Assembly: GCA_037176885.1 (NCBI GenBank)
Contig: JAWWNJ010000071.1
Coordinates: forward strand, 310,001 to 374,000
Length of the DNA: 64,000 bases
Direction of reading: 5' to 3'
From: Favolaschia claudopus
Lineage: Eukaryota; Basidiomycota; Agaricomycetes; Agaricales; Mycenaceae
The position numbers and the translations under genes are program-made. The notes beneath the pieces are model-generated. The model made no database searches, was not told the origin of the DNA, and saw nothing but the letters and a program-made list of their open reading frames with translations. Shown in pieces: positions 11,303 through 21,855 of the stretch. Numbering within the stretch: position 1 is the stretch's first letter; every line of letters begins with the position of its first letter.

Positions 11303-12212
11303 ATGGCTGACGGCAACAACAACACTGTCGTTCGAGGAAAGAAGCGCGCGCCGGAACCATGGGACAGGAACGCCCCGCTCTTCAAAGAAGAAGAGCCGGA
11401 GGAACTTGTTCGTTTCCTGGACCATGTGGAGCGTATGATGGAATTAGATGAGACGCCGGACGATAAGAAGAACGAGTTTGTCTGCCGCTATACCGCTCAG
11501 GCAACCGCCGAGGAGTGGCGGCAATTCGCCTCGTATTCTAGGCCGTTTGACGACTTTAAGAAAGAAATCCTGGAAAATTACCCGTCCGTAGTCGACCAAA
11601 AGAAGGGCTCTGTGCAGAAATTGCACCGGCAGCTTCGTAAGTTCGCGGAAGAGGGGATCGACCGGGACGATGAAGATGAGCTCATGCGCCTAATGCGTGT
11701 CATGAACGTCGAGGCGAACAAGCTTCTCGATTCGAAATTAATTTCGCACCGGGAGGCTCTCCCGATGTTCTTCTCCAAATTGAGTCCTGAGTTCAAGGAA
11801 CGAATTCTGGAGAACCTCGAGCGGAAACCTCCCGCTGCCGGGGATGATGCTGACGAGCCGGAAGTCCGCACTTGGACGCTGACCGAAGTCATGGCTGAAG
11901 CCAAAAGGATCGCAAAACGCTCGACCGCTAACTCTGAGTTCTTTGGCGCCTCTGACCGGGGTTACTCGAGCAAGTCCAAGAACGCCAGCGGGTCTGGAAG
12001 GGCGTCGAGCGGGCGATCCATACTACCTCACCCAAACGTGACGGTAAAGAAAGAAGAAGAGGACCCTAACAAGGCCCTTCTTGAGACGATTAAGGTGTCG
12101 GTCGTCACTATGATGGAGCGGCTGGATAACCAGACCTCCCAATTAAAAGAGATCGATGCCGCGACCAAGAAGAGGATGGCCGAATTAGAGTCCTTCTATA
12201 AGTCCCTACCGG
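11303..12212 (+). pseudogene. gag: Outer element gag, 5' part (interrupted by inner element)
   Basis: This is the N-terminal part of a Ty3/gypsy gag polyprotein, which forms the virus-like particle. The first in-frame ATG is at 11303 (MADGNNNT); the frame is open from 10925 but has no earlier ATG. The region around 11360-11850 is acidic and alpha-helical in character (EELVRFLDHVERMME, then FYSKLSP-like blocks), as in capsid domains. The frame ends by running into the inner element's LTR at 12213. It resumes at 26271 in the same phase, so the host frame was intact before the insertion. The intact gag would be about 516 aa. Confidence 0.85.
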
Positions 12213-14011
12213 TGTAACGACTGGCCATTTTTGCGCGTTATATCTGGCTATTTTAAGTCAAGTGCGGCCCTAAACAACCCAACTACCCGCCACGACTATA
12301 GTCTTACTCGACTATCAATAGGAAGTCAGTACCTCTGTTGGTGACACTAAGGAGGGTCAAAGTGAGCTCCGAGCTGTTGACCGTAAAACCCATCACAGGA
12401 GAAAGGCATTATATTAATAGCCTACTGCAGTACTATGGATCTGTTCCATAACAGAACCCTCAGAAGAGTGACGAAGAGTCAAGTACTTGTGTACTACGGA
12501 CTTAGACGAAGGTCTACAAGGATGTAGGAGGCGCCGCGGGGCCTATCAGAGTCAACATCAGTCAAAGGACAGATGCCGCGGGCTGCCGACTATAAATAGA
12601 CAGCTGGAACAGCGGAAAGGGATCTCATACAGGAGATGCCGGTGCTAGGATCAGAAGGCAGAGTTATGGCAAGACATGAGGTCTTTGACAGGAGAGTTTG
12701 ATGATGTGATGCTGAAGCCGAACAAGTGCGGCAACTTCATTAGAAATCTATTTCTATACTGGAGTCAGCGCGGATGACTTGGTGGCTTGATAAATTGGAC
12801 AACAGACGAGCCTGTGATATTGCGAGTGAATTGGAATGTCCCAAGAATAGTCTTAGGAGTTATTAGAGGCGTTGATGGCACCACCGGAAGGGTTGCCGCC
12901 AGTGACGGATTGACGGGATCACCAATGATGGCGTTCCGCGGGCTTCCGCAATTCAGTGATTCAACCGTGGGAGTCATAATTGCTGACTTTCTACCGTTGG
13001 ATCGACAAGCCAAGAGGCTGCCGAAGGTCCGCCGGGACACCCAAATACCAATATACCATCTCTCTACTCAATTGGATCGACATTGCTTACTCTGAACTAT
13101 TTATGTGATGTATTTCTTGGCATTAGTATAAAAGGACCTGTATTTCTCGTTGAGCTGGAGGACACCGCGCTCAGTCTATTGGACAGCGTTGGTGAACTCA
13201 GGCAGCAACGTAGAGGCATATATAAAGATATTGTCTACTCGTTTGTCTTAATAGAAATTGTGTTGAAGTTCAGTTCAAGTGTGAATCTAAGCATCGTTTC
13301 GAGAGTGTTCACCCGCGGAGGCTTTGCTTTCGAGTAGCTTTGTCGTGGCCTTAGTGCGTAAGGAACTGCCTGCCTCTACTGCCCGCGGACTGCCTATCTC
13401 ATTGTGAAGATACGTGTGCTCGAGAGTGAACTAGTATCTCCCTGAGTCTGAGGAAGAGTGGAACTGTCCATCTGCTGAAGCATTGCGTTGGGACTGCTGG
13501 CGCATAACCGGAAGAGATCTGATTAGTCCTCGTCTGAAAGGCTTGTGCTATATAAAGGAGTGTCAAAGGTTCCTGGAATTTGGAGGTTCAGGTCTATAGC
13601 GTAACTGGCGCTATAAGAATTGTGCATTCTGCCGCGGAAACTGTCTGTGGTCATTGTTTCAATCTCGCCCTGATATTCAACTTCGTTGGGTATCTTGTAT
13701 CCTACTGTTTATAGTTCCTATTTTTAGGAAAGGTCCGCGGACGGAATCACTTCCATCTACGGTGTGTGAGAGCGTGTTTTGTGCAAGGTTCTTACTTGCA
13801 AGTCGACTTATATCCTCGTCACTGTGACATCTGGATTTCGGATCGAACCCCACGAACTCTTCGAGAGACATTTGAGTGTATCTTGTGGAGATATTTGTGT
13901 TGTAGTGTTGTGTGTGTTGGTTGATTGTGTTATATATATATTTTGGGTGGTAGATTCTCTGCTGCGCTATATTTAGCACTTCAGTTGATATATTCAAGTG
14001 TCAGCGTTACA
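12213..14011 (+). repeat. Inner element 5' LTR
   Basis: This 1799-bp terminal repeat is identical by eye to 24468-26266 at a constant offset of 12255. It has seven CCGCGG words and several TATA-like sequences (12591, about 13128, about 13550). Open frames of 65-106 codons inside recur in the other LTR and are taken as non-coding. Confidence 0.95.
12576..12598 (+). promoter_or_regulatory. Candidate LTR core promoter: CCGCGG next to TATAAATA
   Basis: A consensus TATA box (TATAAATA, 12591-12598) lies 9 bp downstream of a CCGCGG (12576-12581), and another CCGCGG is at 12534-12539. In yeast, Zn2Cys6 regulators bind TCCGCGGA-like sites upstream of TATA boxes. Because this element encodes Zn2Cys6-like proteins, feedback on the LTR promoter is plausible, but this is inference. 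The transcription start is not known. Confidence 0.45.
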
Positions 14012-14013
14012 TC

Positions 14014-14031
14014 TGGAGCCCACCGCGCGGT
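14014..14031 (+). promoter_or_regulatory. Inner element primer-binding site
   Basis: TGGAGCCCACCGCGCGGT begins two bases after the 5' LTR. The first 14 bases equal those of the outer element's PBS. Confidence 0.7.
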
Positions 14032-14080
14032 GCCGGAAGTACCAAGAGAGCAATTTATTTTTGGAAATTTGGGCATCTCT

Positions 14081-17000
14081 ATGGGAAAACAGCGAGTATT
14101 TGCTACTAAGAAGTACAAACCGGTCGCGGAAAAGATTAAGCCTATCCTTGGAAAAGTGGATGAGAAGTTCAGGATTGTGCGGAATATCACGGGGGACCCT
14201 TTGAAGGATATGCCGAAAATAGAAACGGATATTCCTGAGATTCACCCAGTAGGAAGATATACCGCGGAGCGAATGGAGGCATTTGAAAAGACTCATAACA
14301 CTGGGTTCTTGTTGCCTGAAGAGATGAAGTTGCTTCATCATTTTATGATGTTGCATAACGAGCATTTCGCCTGGGAAGAGGATGAGCGAGGGCAATTCAA
14401 ACATGAATATTTTCCGCCCGTTGATATGCCTGTGGTACCACATACACCATGGGTATGTTCGCAAATTCCAATTCCGCCTGGACATTTTGAAGAGTTCTGC
14501 CGCATCATCAAGTCTAAATTAGATGCTGGGGTGTATGAACCATCCAACTCGTCCTACAGGTCACCTATTTTTGCGGTGATAAAGAAAGATGGAAAGTCAT
14601 TGAGAATTGTACACGCGTTAGAGAGGTTGAATGAGGTTACAATTCAACACTCTGGGGTACCTCCAGCCACGGAGAAGCTAGCAGAACATTTTGCTGGTCG
14701 AGCGTGCGGAGCTTCGTTGGATATGTTTGTCGGATATGATAACAGGGACTTAGCGGAATCTTCAAGGGATTATACGACCTTCCAGACGCCGTTTGGGGCA
14801 CTGAGGTTAGTAAAATTACCGATGGGATGGACCAATTCTGTTCCCGTGTTTCACGAGGACGTTTGTACCATCTTGAGAGATGAAATGCCGCATGTAACAA
14901 TTCCTTACATAGACGATGTACCTGTCCGCGGGGGACCTACGAGGTACGAGACAAAAGATGGCGATTGGGAAAGGATTGCTGCGAATCCTGGAATTAGAAG
15001 ATTTATCTGGGAACATCTCGAGAATTTAAATCGAGTTGTGACTAGAATGGCTTATGCAGGAGGAACTTTTTCAGGGAAGAAGTTGGTCCTCTGTGCGGAT
15101 GAGTTTGAAGTTGTAGGGCATATTTGCTCTTACCGCGGAAGAATTCCTGATCCTAAAAGGGTGGACGTTATTAATAACTGGGGTCCTTGCGACTCTTTCA
15201 CGCAAGTGAAGGCGTACCTGGGCACCGTTGGTGTTCTGAGGAGCTTTATTGAAGGGTACGGCGACATTGTTGCACCTATCAATGAGCTGACGAAGAAGGA
15301 CGTTCCCTTTGTATGGACCGCGGACTGTGATGAGGCACAGGCCAAAATTAGCGAAAGGTTGAAAAACTGCCCAGCTCTAAAACCCCTGCGGTACGACTGG
15401 GATTCGGACATAGTAATTCAAGTGGATACTTCATGGAGAGCTGTGGGAATTATTATCTACCAGCTAGACCCAGATGATCCTAAGAAGAAATACTTTGCAC
15501 GATTTGCGAGTATAACGTTAGGGAAGACCGAGGCGAACTATTCGCAACCTAAACGAGAATTGTACGGGTTGATGAGAGCTCTAGAGGCCATGTATTATTG
15601 GATTTTCGGAGCAAGGAAGCTTGTGGTTGAAACCGACGCGTTATACATCAAGGGCATGTTGAAAAACCCTGGAATGGGCCCCAACGCCACGATTAACCGC
15701 TGGATTGAAAAGATCTTGATGTTCCATTTTAAGCTGAAGCATGTCCCTGGTGAAAAGTTTGCACCCGACGGGTTATCAAGGAGAGATCCTTTCCCTGGGG
15801 ATGAACAATTCAAAAATTCGGAAGAGGGTTATGACCAAAATGAACCTCCCGAGGACCATGAGGACGTTTCCGCGGAAGGCCCACAGCCGTTGGAATTCGA
15901 GGACTTTAAACACCTTATTGATACCAGAGGTGGATATTTCCAGTCGGAGGAGGAACAGCCGGAGATTGTGGACGTTGATGCAGTTTGTATGGATGATTTC
16001 CAACGTGATTGCGAGAGTGCCAGAATGACTGAAGCTAATCTGGCGAGAGCACGTAGAGAAGCGTACTCAAAAGAGAATAAGCAGATCCCTGAGTATATTT
16101 TAATGACGGAGCCTCTGATTCCAAATTTAGAATTGAAATGGGATGAGTCGAAGCGAGAGCCTTACGATGAAGAGCATCGTTCGGATTGGATGAAAAAGCG
16201 AGATGCTAAATTACCATTGGTAAAGGAATGGCTAGCGGATCCTATGAAAAGGCCCGCGGGAATGAATGATGATGCAGAGTATAGAAGTTTTATGCGCTTC
16301 GCCTCACATTTCTTTTTGAAAGGGGGGAGGATGTATAAGAAATCTTTTGGCACTGCGAATCAATTAGTTGTTGACAAGGAACACCGCATGTACATGATGA
16401 AGGCTGCTCACGACAGTCTGGGTCACCGCGGAAGTTATGCAACTAGAGAATTGATTACGCTGCGATTCTGGTGGCCAGGAATAGAAGCAGATGTATTTTG
16501 GTACATTGCGTCTTGCGACGCTTGCCAAAACCGACAACATACACTGTTGAAAGTCCCGCCAGTTTTGACCCATACTCCAAGTCTATTTCAGGTCATCCAT
16601 ACCGATGTAATGGTAATGGGGCAAGTGTCCAATAAATGTGGACTAGTTGTTGATGCGAGGGACTCTTTGAGTTCCTGGTTAGAAGCGAGACCGCTTGTGA
16701 GAGACACGGCTCACGCAATTGGAATGTTCCTATTTGAAGAAATCATTTGCCGTTGGGGTTGCCCAAAGCAGATTGTAACGGATAATGCGGGGCAGTTCAA
16801 GAAAGCTGTGGAATGGTTGAAACAGAAATACGGAATACCAAATATTCAGATTTCACCATACAACTCTCAAGCGAACGGGAAGATTGAAAGTGGACACTTC
16901 CAAATGCGTCAGGCATTGTTCAAAGCGACTGGCAAGAACCCATCCAAATGGTTCTGGTTCTTCCATGTTATGCTTTGGTCAGACAGAGTTACGGTTAGAA

Positions 17001-17752
17001 AAGGATTAGGTTGTTCACCTTATTTTGCGGTCACTGGAGCGCATCCAATTCTACCGTTGGATATTGAGGAAGCTACTTGGTTGGTTGAAATACCAGGTCG
17101 AGTGTTGACGACCGCGGAACTGATAGGGCTAAGAGCCAGAGCTTTAGCAAAGCATGTTGCCCATGTTGAACACATGAGGAAGCGTGTAGATCATGCTAAA
17201 ATGGTTCAAGTCCGTAAACTCGAACGGTACAATGAACATAAGATTAAAAACTATGATTTCAAACCGGGAGATCTGGTTCTCGTGCGCCACACTGAAGTAG
17301 AGAAGTCTCTGAACTCTAAGATGGATCAGAAGGGGAGATACCTCGGCCCAATGGTTGTTATAAGACGTACCAAGGGAGGAGCGTATATCCTAGCTGAAAT
17401 GAACGGCGCGTTATTCCATGACAGGATAGCCGCGGGGCGTGTGGTTCCATACTTAGCACGTCGCCGAATGCAAATTCCGCTCAACATCCAAAAGTTTATT
17501 GATGTATCTACGGAGACACTCGAAAAGCTAGTGGACGATATTCCCGCGGAAGGGGAAAAGACAAAGGAGCGCAGCTCAAAGAAGATAAAGGATCTAGCCT
17601 TCGATAAAGTAAATATAAGGGTAACACCTGAAGACTTCGAAAAGGCTGAGTCCTCAGAATCGGAGACTGGGAACGATGATGATGAAGCAGAGTCGGACGA
17701 TGAGCCAAAAGAGTCGGTTGGTCCTAGACGGTCCAAACGCAGGAAGCATTAA
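14081..17752 (+). CDS. pol: Inner element pol: reverse transcriptase, RNase H, integrase
   Basis: The frame is open from 13925 inside the LTR, and the first ATG is at 14081, giving about 1223 aa. Counted from 13925, RT has FAGRACGASLD (motif A) and YIDD at residues 328-331. RNase H shows VIQVDTSW, KRELYG and VVETDA. The integrase has an HHCC-like zinc finger (HDSLGH, then CDAC) and a catalytic D894, D953, E988 triad with 34 residues between the last two. A GPY/F-like block and an acidic tail ending in the basic PRRSKRRKH follow. All catalytic residues are present and there is no frameshift. The protein begins just upstream of RT, so gag and protease are missing and must come from elsewhere. 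No chromodomain is visible. Confidence 0.93.
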   Translation: MGKQRVFATKKYKPVAEKIKPILGKVDEKFRIVRNITGDPLKDMPKIETDIPEIHPVGRYTAERMEAFEKTHNTGFLLPEEMKLLHHFMMLHNEHFAWEEDERGQFKHEYFPPVDMPVVPHTPWVCSQIPIPPGHFEEFCRIIKSKLDAGVYEPSNSSYRSPIFAVIKKDGKSLRIVHALERLNEVTIQHSGVPPATEKLAEHFAGRACGASLDMFVGYDNRDLAESSRDYTTFQTPFGALRLVKLPMGWTNSVPVFHEDVCTILRDEMPHVTIPYIDDVPVRGGPTRYETKDGDWERIAANPGIRRFIWEHLENLNRVVTRMAYAGGTFSGKKLVLCADEFEVVGHICSYRGRIPDPKRVDVINNWGPCDSFTQVKAYLGTVGVLRSFIEGYGDIVAPINELTKKDVPFVWTADCDEAQAKISERLKNCPALKPLRYDWDSDIVIQVDTSWRAVGIIIYQLDPDDPKKKYFARFASITLGKTEANYSQPKRELYGLMRALEAMYYWIFGARKLVVETDALYIKGMLKNPGMGPNATINRWIEKILMFHFKLKHVPGEKFAPDGLSRRDPFPGDEQFKNSEEGYDQNEPPEDHEDVSAEGPQPLEFEDFKHLIDTRGGYFQSEEEQPEIVDVDAVCMDDFQRDCESARMTEANLARARREAYSKENKQIPEYILMTEPLIPNLELKWDESKREPYDEEHRSDWMKKRDAKLPLVKEWLADPMKRPAGMNDDAEYRSFMRFASHFFLKGGRMYKKSFGTANQLVVDKEHRMYMMKAAHDSLGHRGSYATRELITLRFWWPGIEADVFWYIASCDACQNRQHTLLKVPPVLTHTPSLFQVIHTDVMVMGQVSNKCGLVVDARDSLSSWLEARPLVRDTAHAIGMFLFEEIICRWGCPKQIVTDNAGQFKKAVEWLKQKYGIPNIQISPYNSQANGKIESGHFQMRQALFKATGKNPSKWFWFFHVMLWSDRVTVRKGLGCSPYFAVTGAHPILPLDIEEATWLVEIPGRVLTTAELIGLRARALAKHVAHVEHMRKRVDHAKMVQVRKLERYNEHKIKNYDFKPGDLVLVRHTEVEKSLNSKMDQKGRYLGPMVVIRRTKGGAYILAEMNGALFHDRIAAGRVVPYLARRRMQIPLNIQKFIDVSTETLEKLVDDIPAEGEKTKERSSKKIKDLAFDKVNIRVTPEDFEKAESSESETGNDDDEAESDDEPKESVGPRRSKRRKH

Positions 17753-17809
17753 AGATTGTGGTGGTATGCGCCTCTGTAATCTTAAAATTAGAACTTCTCC
17801 GCGGAAGGA

Positions 17810-18553
17810 TTAAAATGGGAGATCGTACTTGTCAGGCGATTCGACGCAGTGAATGGACGTGTCGGGAGGAAGGAGCTTGGACATACGAAGCTCGACGAAG
17901 CCGAGGGCGGAGTTGTCGTAGCCGTGAAGGATGAGTTCCTTGCGCATGTAGGCGAGTTCATGAAGATCATCGATCTTGTTGACCGCTTTGATGAACTGGG
18001 CCTTGCGAGCCTTGATGGAAAACTCATGGTGATAAGCGAAAGCTTCGTCAAGCTGGTTAAGCATGGTCTCCAGGTCGACGGTGCTGCGACCGAAGATGAT
18101 AGCTGAAGGGGAGGATTAGCGAGGAATAAGTCTGGACATCTATAAATGGACGCACCAGGACCTCCGCGCTTCTTCCAACTTTCGATCATCTTGTCCTTGC
18201 TGGTGAAGTCGCAAGGATGGAATTGAATAAGACAGTTGTGGCAAGGAGGACCCCAACTAGTAGGAGCGCAAGGCTCGACGTTGTGTTTCTTGGCGCAGCA
18301 AGAGCACTGTTCAGTCGGCTGGTGATGAAAATAGATCAGTCGAAGTTGAAAGTAACAAGTACTGAGGACGCACCTTATTATCTTCCATAAGATAGATGGC
18401 AGCTTGAAACTTGGGAAGGATCTCGCTGACAGGGACTATGATATCGCGTGCGAAGGCTGCGAGGACTGCGGCAGGATCCATTTCGTCGGGGCTGTCGTAG
18501 AGATAATCGTAGTAGTCGTCGTTCTCTTCGTCGTCTAAGCCGTGGATGCTCAT
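17810..18553 (-). CDS. Antisense accessory gene 3 of inner element: WG-type Zn2Cys6-like protein, 207 aa
   Basis: The exons are 18553-18374, 18306-18156 and 18102-17810, with introns of 67 and 53 bp; the spliced frame is clean to the stop. An acidic N-terminus (MSIHGLDDEENDDYYDY) precedes a cysteine array: CSCC, C eight residues later, then TSWGPPCHNC and C six residues later (CX2CX8CX8CX2CX6C). That is close to the GAL4-type binuclear zinc cluster. The C-terminal half is helical and charged. It shares the WGxxCxxC feature with the outer element's genes at 34140-36546. It lies 57 bp beyond the stop of pol, convergent to it. Three CCGCGG words lie within 0.7 kb upstream (about 18806, 19125, 19199). 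A DNA-binding role is inferred. Confidence 0.72.
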
Positions 18554-19206
18554 GCAAAGAGAAAAGAATATTATGGGAGAAGACGTTCCTGTGAGGCACT
18601 GTTTAAATAGTAAACACTGCTGAGGAGATGTCTTGCCTGTGATTATTTGAATCAGATTTTGTATTGATCATAAGCGGGACGGAGGAAAGTAAAGGAGTGA
18701 GACTTGAAGTCTAGGCTTGCCAAGACTTAGAGGCGCACAATATCCAGTGGAATAAGGGCTTCAAGGAGCATGTAGGCGGTCACGGCAATGGAGTCGTTCA
18801 CAAAAAGGCTTCCGCGGCGGCTTGAAGTACTTGAGAAGTTGAAGTAGAACTGGACGATTGGAGTTCTATTTTTGGAATTCTGAGCGCGGAAAAAGAGTCT
18901 TACCACTCCTGAGATGTCCAAGAGACTGCGGGAAATCGGACGAAGTTGGCTTGACAAAACAATTGTATTGCAAGCACTGCTAAGTATATACGAGACACCC
19001 GGGGATTTGGACAGTTGCTGGTTGAACAGCAAATATGTGCGGTTGAACGCACGACGATACGATAGGGAACACTGAGAGTTGACGGTTTATGTGTCTAAAG
19101 AGCGAAGGCACATAGGTATATAGGCCGCGGAAGGACGATCAAGTCTAGAAGGCGGAAAGGTTTAACTGGAGAGCTATAAAAATAAACGCAGAGACATACC
19201 GCGGAA
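18554..19206. other. Spacer between antisense genes 3 and 2 of inner element
   Basis: This is the upstream region of accessory gene 3 (minus). It has CCGCGG at about 18806, 19125 and 19199. I see no further gene, although a 101-codon minus frame (18727-19032) is open without coding features. Confidence 0.5.
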
Positions 19207-20835
19207 CTAGCAGGGGCGCATAATGGGATCCTCGTTGTCGGCATGATGGATCTTCATGAGCTGCTCGAGCTGGTCATCCATCTCCTCGTAGGCGCGAAGC
19301 CAGTAGCGATACTTGAAGGAAGCGGCGGCCATGTTGCGGCGGAGGTAGCGCTCGCGAGCCTTGAAACCTTGCGCGTCCAAGTGCTTGAGTTGGTTCTGAG
19401 AAACCTTCCAGGTCTTGTTGACATCGTCCGAACGCATGATGGCGATGAGGTCCTTGTCCATGGAATCTAAAATAAAAATTAGACGAAATTAGATCAAGGG
19501 GAAGATGAACTCGTACCAGGGACTTTGGGCTCGTAGTCGAGGTCGACGTCATCCGGTTCGGTACGGGCACGCTTGTTGCTGCGGTTGGACACAGGGTTCA
19601 ACGACAAAGCAGGCTATGAGCGAGAATTAAGCAGAGAAACAGAGTTGACGAATATTTCACGCACCATAAGTGGTTCCGCGGGCGCCATCTACAACAATTG
19701 ATGAACGTTAAGCGAGATTTCAACCGTGGGATATGGGTTACGTACCTTCTCGTCCTCGTCAGGACAAGTGGAAGATGTGTCGGAGTTCTTCGCCTTGGGG
19801 CCTTTGCCCTAATAAAACGATGTTATAAAAATAGAACAAAGTGAAAAGGCGAACGCACAGGAACTTTACGAACATTTTTGAACATGTCCTCTGGAACGGG
19901 ATCGTCAATGATGCGCACGGATTTGCCGTCGTCTTGAGGAGCCTTACCGGCAGGGATACCGTCCTTGGGCTTGACAGGGCAGTTGTCCTGGCCGTGCTGG
20001 TGAGAAGAGCAAGACGAACAAACGGAAATCTGGGTGAATGAAGAGGAAAGTGCAGAGGGATAAAAATAGACGCACAGTGTCGTTCTTGACCTTGGGCGCA
20101 CTATTCTTCTGGAAGGAGAGACCAGGGGGCAAAGAGGAGCCTCCTGCGCGATAGTTGGCTCCCATGGCAGCGATATAGAGAGGGTTGATTCTACCTTCGT
20201 CCTTGTCGAGATCCATCTGGAGTTGGTTAATACCATAGATAATCTTCGTAACGTCTGAGGAATACCTGATCAGCGACGGAAGCTTCCTCCGCGGAGTCGT
20301 CGTCCCCGGAATCGTCGATGACTTCAACAGACTTACCCTGCATTATAGAGGACAGTTCAGGACCAGGAGGCATGCGACGAACACGAGAAAGCACCTGTTG
20401 AACTTGAGCCTTAGCACGGTGGCCCTTGATGGCTGCCGCGGCCTTGTCGCGCTTGCTATTCTTGGCGTTGTGGTAGTTGTTGAGCATGCGGTCGATAGCG
20501 CCAAGCTGGGAAGTAGGGATCTTGAACTTGGAGATCTTGTACTCGTCCCTCATAGCGTTGGAGGCGGCAGTAAGAGCAGTGACGACCTTCTCGTTGGAGG
20601 GGTGCTGAAGGGACTGAGCGAACAGTTTGAAGTCCGACTAAAAATAGACAGAGTCAGCGCGAAAGCGTTTGGGCATGCAAAAATATGGACGAACCGCCGC
20701 GGCTGCGAACGTGCTGAGCGTAGAGTGAATGACAGCCGCAGGGAGAGAGTCTCTGAGGGCGACGACCCGTTGAAAGTCGCGTTCAGCTTCAAGGATAAGG
20801 TTGGACGCTTCGATGAGCGCAGAGCGTGGTGCCAT
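19207..20835 (-). CDS. Antisense accessory gene 2 of inner element, 422 aa, eight exons
   Basis: The exons are 20835-20695, 20637-20266, 20216-20076, 20029-19859, 19808-19746, 19688-19665, 19613-19517 and 19466-19207. The seven introns are 46-57 bp, almost all starting GTNCGT/GTGCGT, and the joined frame is 423 codons. The N-terminal third is helical. A half cysteine array CSSC...C lies in exon 4. Exon 5 holds GKGPKAK and exon 7 SNRSNKRARTEP, a basic NLS-like word. GPKAK followed by NKRAR recurs in the same order in the outer element's gene at 32464-33616, so the two are probably homologous. The C-terminus is a helical segment rich in Y, W and K. I do not recognise the family and give no biochemical function. 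Confidence 0.72.
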
Positions 20836-21855
20836 GGCATGCGATGAAGGCCTGTAGGCGACGAAGAAATGAGCAGAGAACAGAAGTCAATTTATAGTTT
20901 TGACTAGGAGAGCTTGGTTAAATTGTTAATGACCGGCTACGATCGTGAAAACGAGCCAAGGCTGTTGGTTGCACCTCTAACTGAATTGAATATGCGAGGA
21001 CGCATCTTTTTTCTTTAGTGAGGGGGAGAATATAGAGCAACAGACAACCGCGGGAGGGTATTGCGCCACCGCGGGCCTTGCAAATTTACCCATAAAGAGA
21101 CAGGGAAATTGCTAAAATTAGACGATTTAGAGCTGGAGCGTTGCCAAAGCCAAGTTGCGGAAGAGTTTTAAGGCTGAATAATGTCGATCGGTTCCTATAC
21201 GATCGATTTTAAGAGGCAGTTAGGGATGATAGTGGTTATTCTATTAAGCAAGAGGCTTGTGGAATATACATGCGGGAGTACAGAGCTCTACTTTAAGTAT
21301 ACGTTCAGAGGTACTTGAAAGAGAGAAAGATAAACTGTGCTAAAAATAGCCCGCGGGGAGCCAGAAAAAGAGATTTTGGCTAGAGTAACTTTTTGACGAC
21401 TTGTAAGAAAAAGTGTCAGGGAGTGTCAGAGATGACTTCTGATGGAAGTTAAGGAGAAATTTAAAAGACGGTATTTTTGGAGTAGGGAAGATGGACTTGA
21501 CGAATGTTCGTAAAAAGAATATTCGGCAATCTCCGGAAACTGATGATGAACAGTTGATGGCCTTCAAGCCAGTAATTGATCTGATCACTCAGTTGTTCTC
21601 ACAGTTCAAACAATATAGACAGATGAAGTGCTTTTGCGCACTGTGCAATTGAGATCCAAGCTACCCTAAGTTTTACAGGATAAACTAAGGGAGGATCTAG
21701 AGATACTATGGCTATTTAACAATTGTCTTTAGTAAAACAAAAAATATCTTCGAAAGTTTATAGACTAGAAGAGGATAGTCTGTACAAAGTGCGGTGTAGA
21801 TATAAGCAAAAGAAAAAGCGTCGTGCGAAGCCAAGAGACGAGTCCCACCAACCCC
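20836..21855. other. Spacer between antisense genes 2 and 1 of inner element
   Basis: About 1 kb upstream of accessory gene 2 (minus) has CCGCGG near 21046, 21069 and 21350. No conserved open frame was recognised. It is AT-richer than the genes and presumably holds the promoter of gene 2 and the 3' region of gene 1. Confidence 0.5.

Noticed and set aside
12765..13997. Open frames of 65-106 codons within the inner LTR
   Set aside because: They are repeated unchanged in the second LTR, have no motif and lie in non-coding terminal repeats.
17600..17752. Chromodomain at the C-terminus of the integrase
   Set aside because: The tail is acidic and then basic (KRRKH), with none of the aromatic-cage pattern of chromodomains, and the outer pol tail likewise has none.
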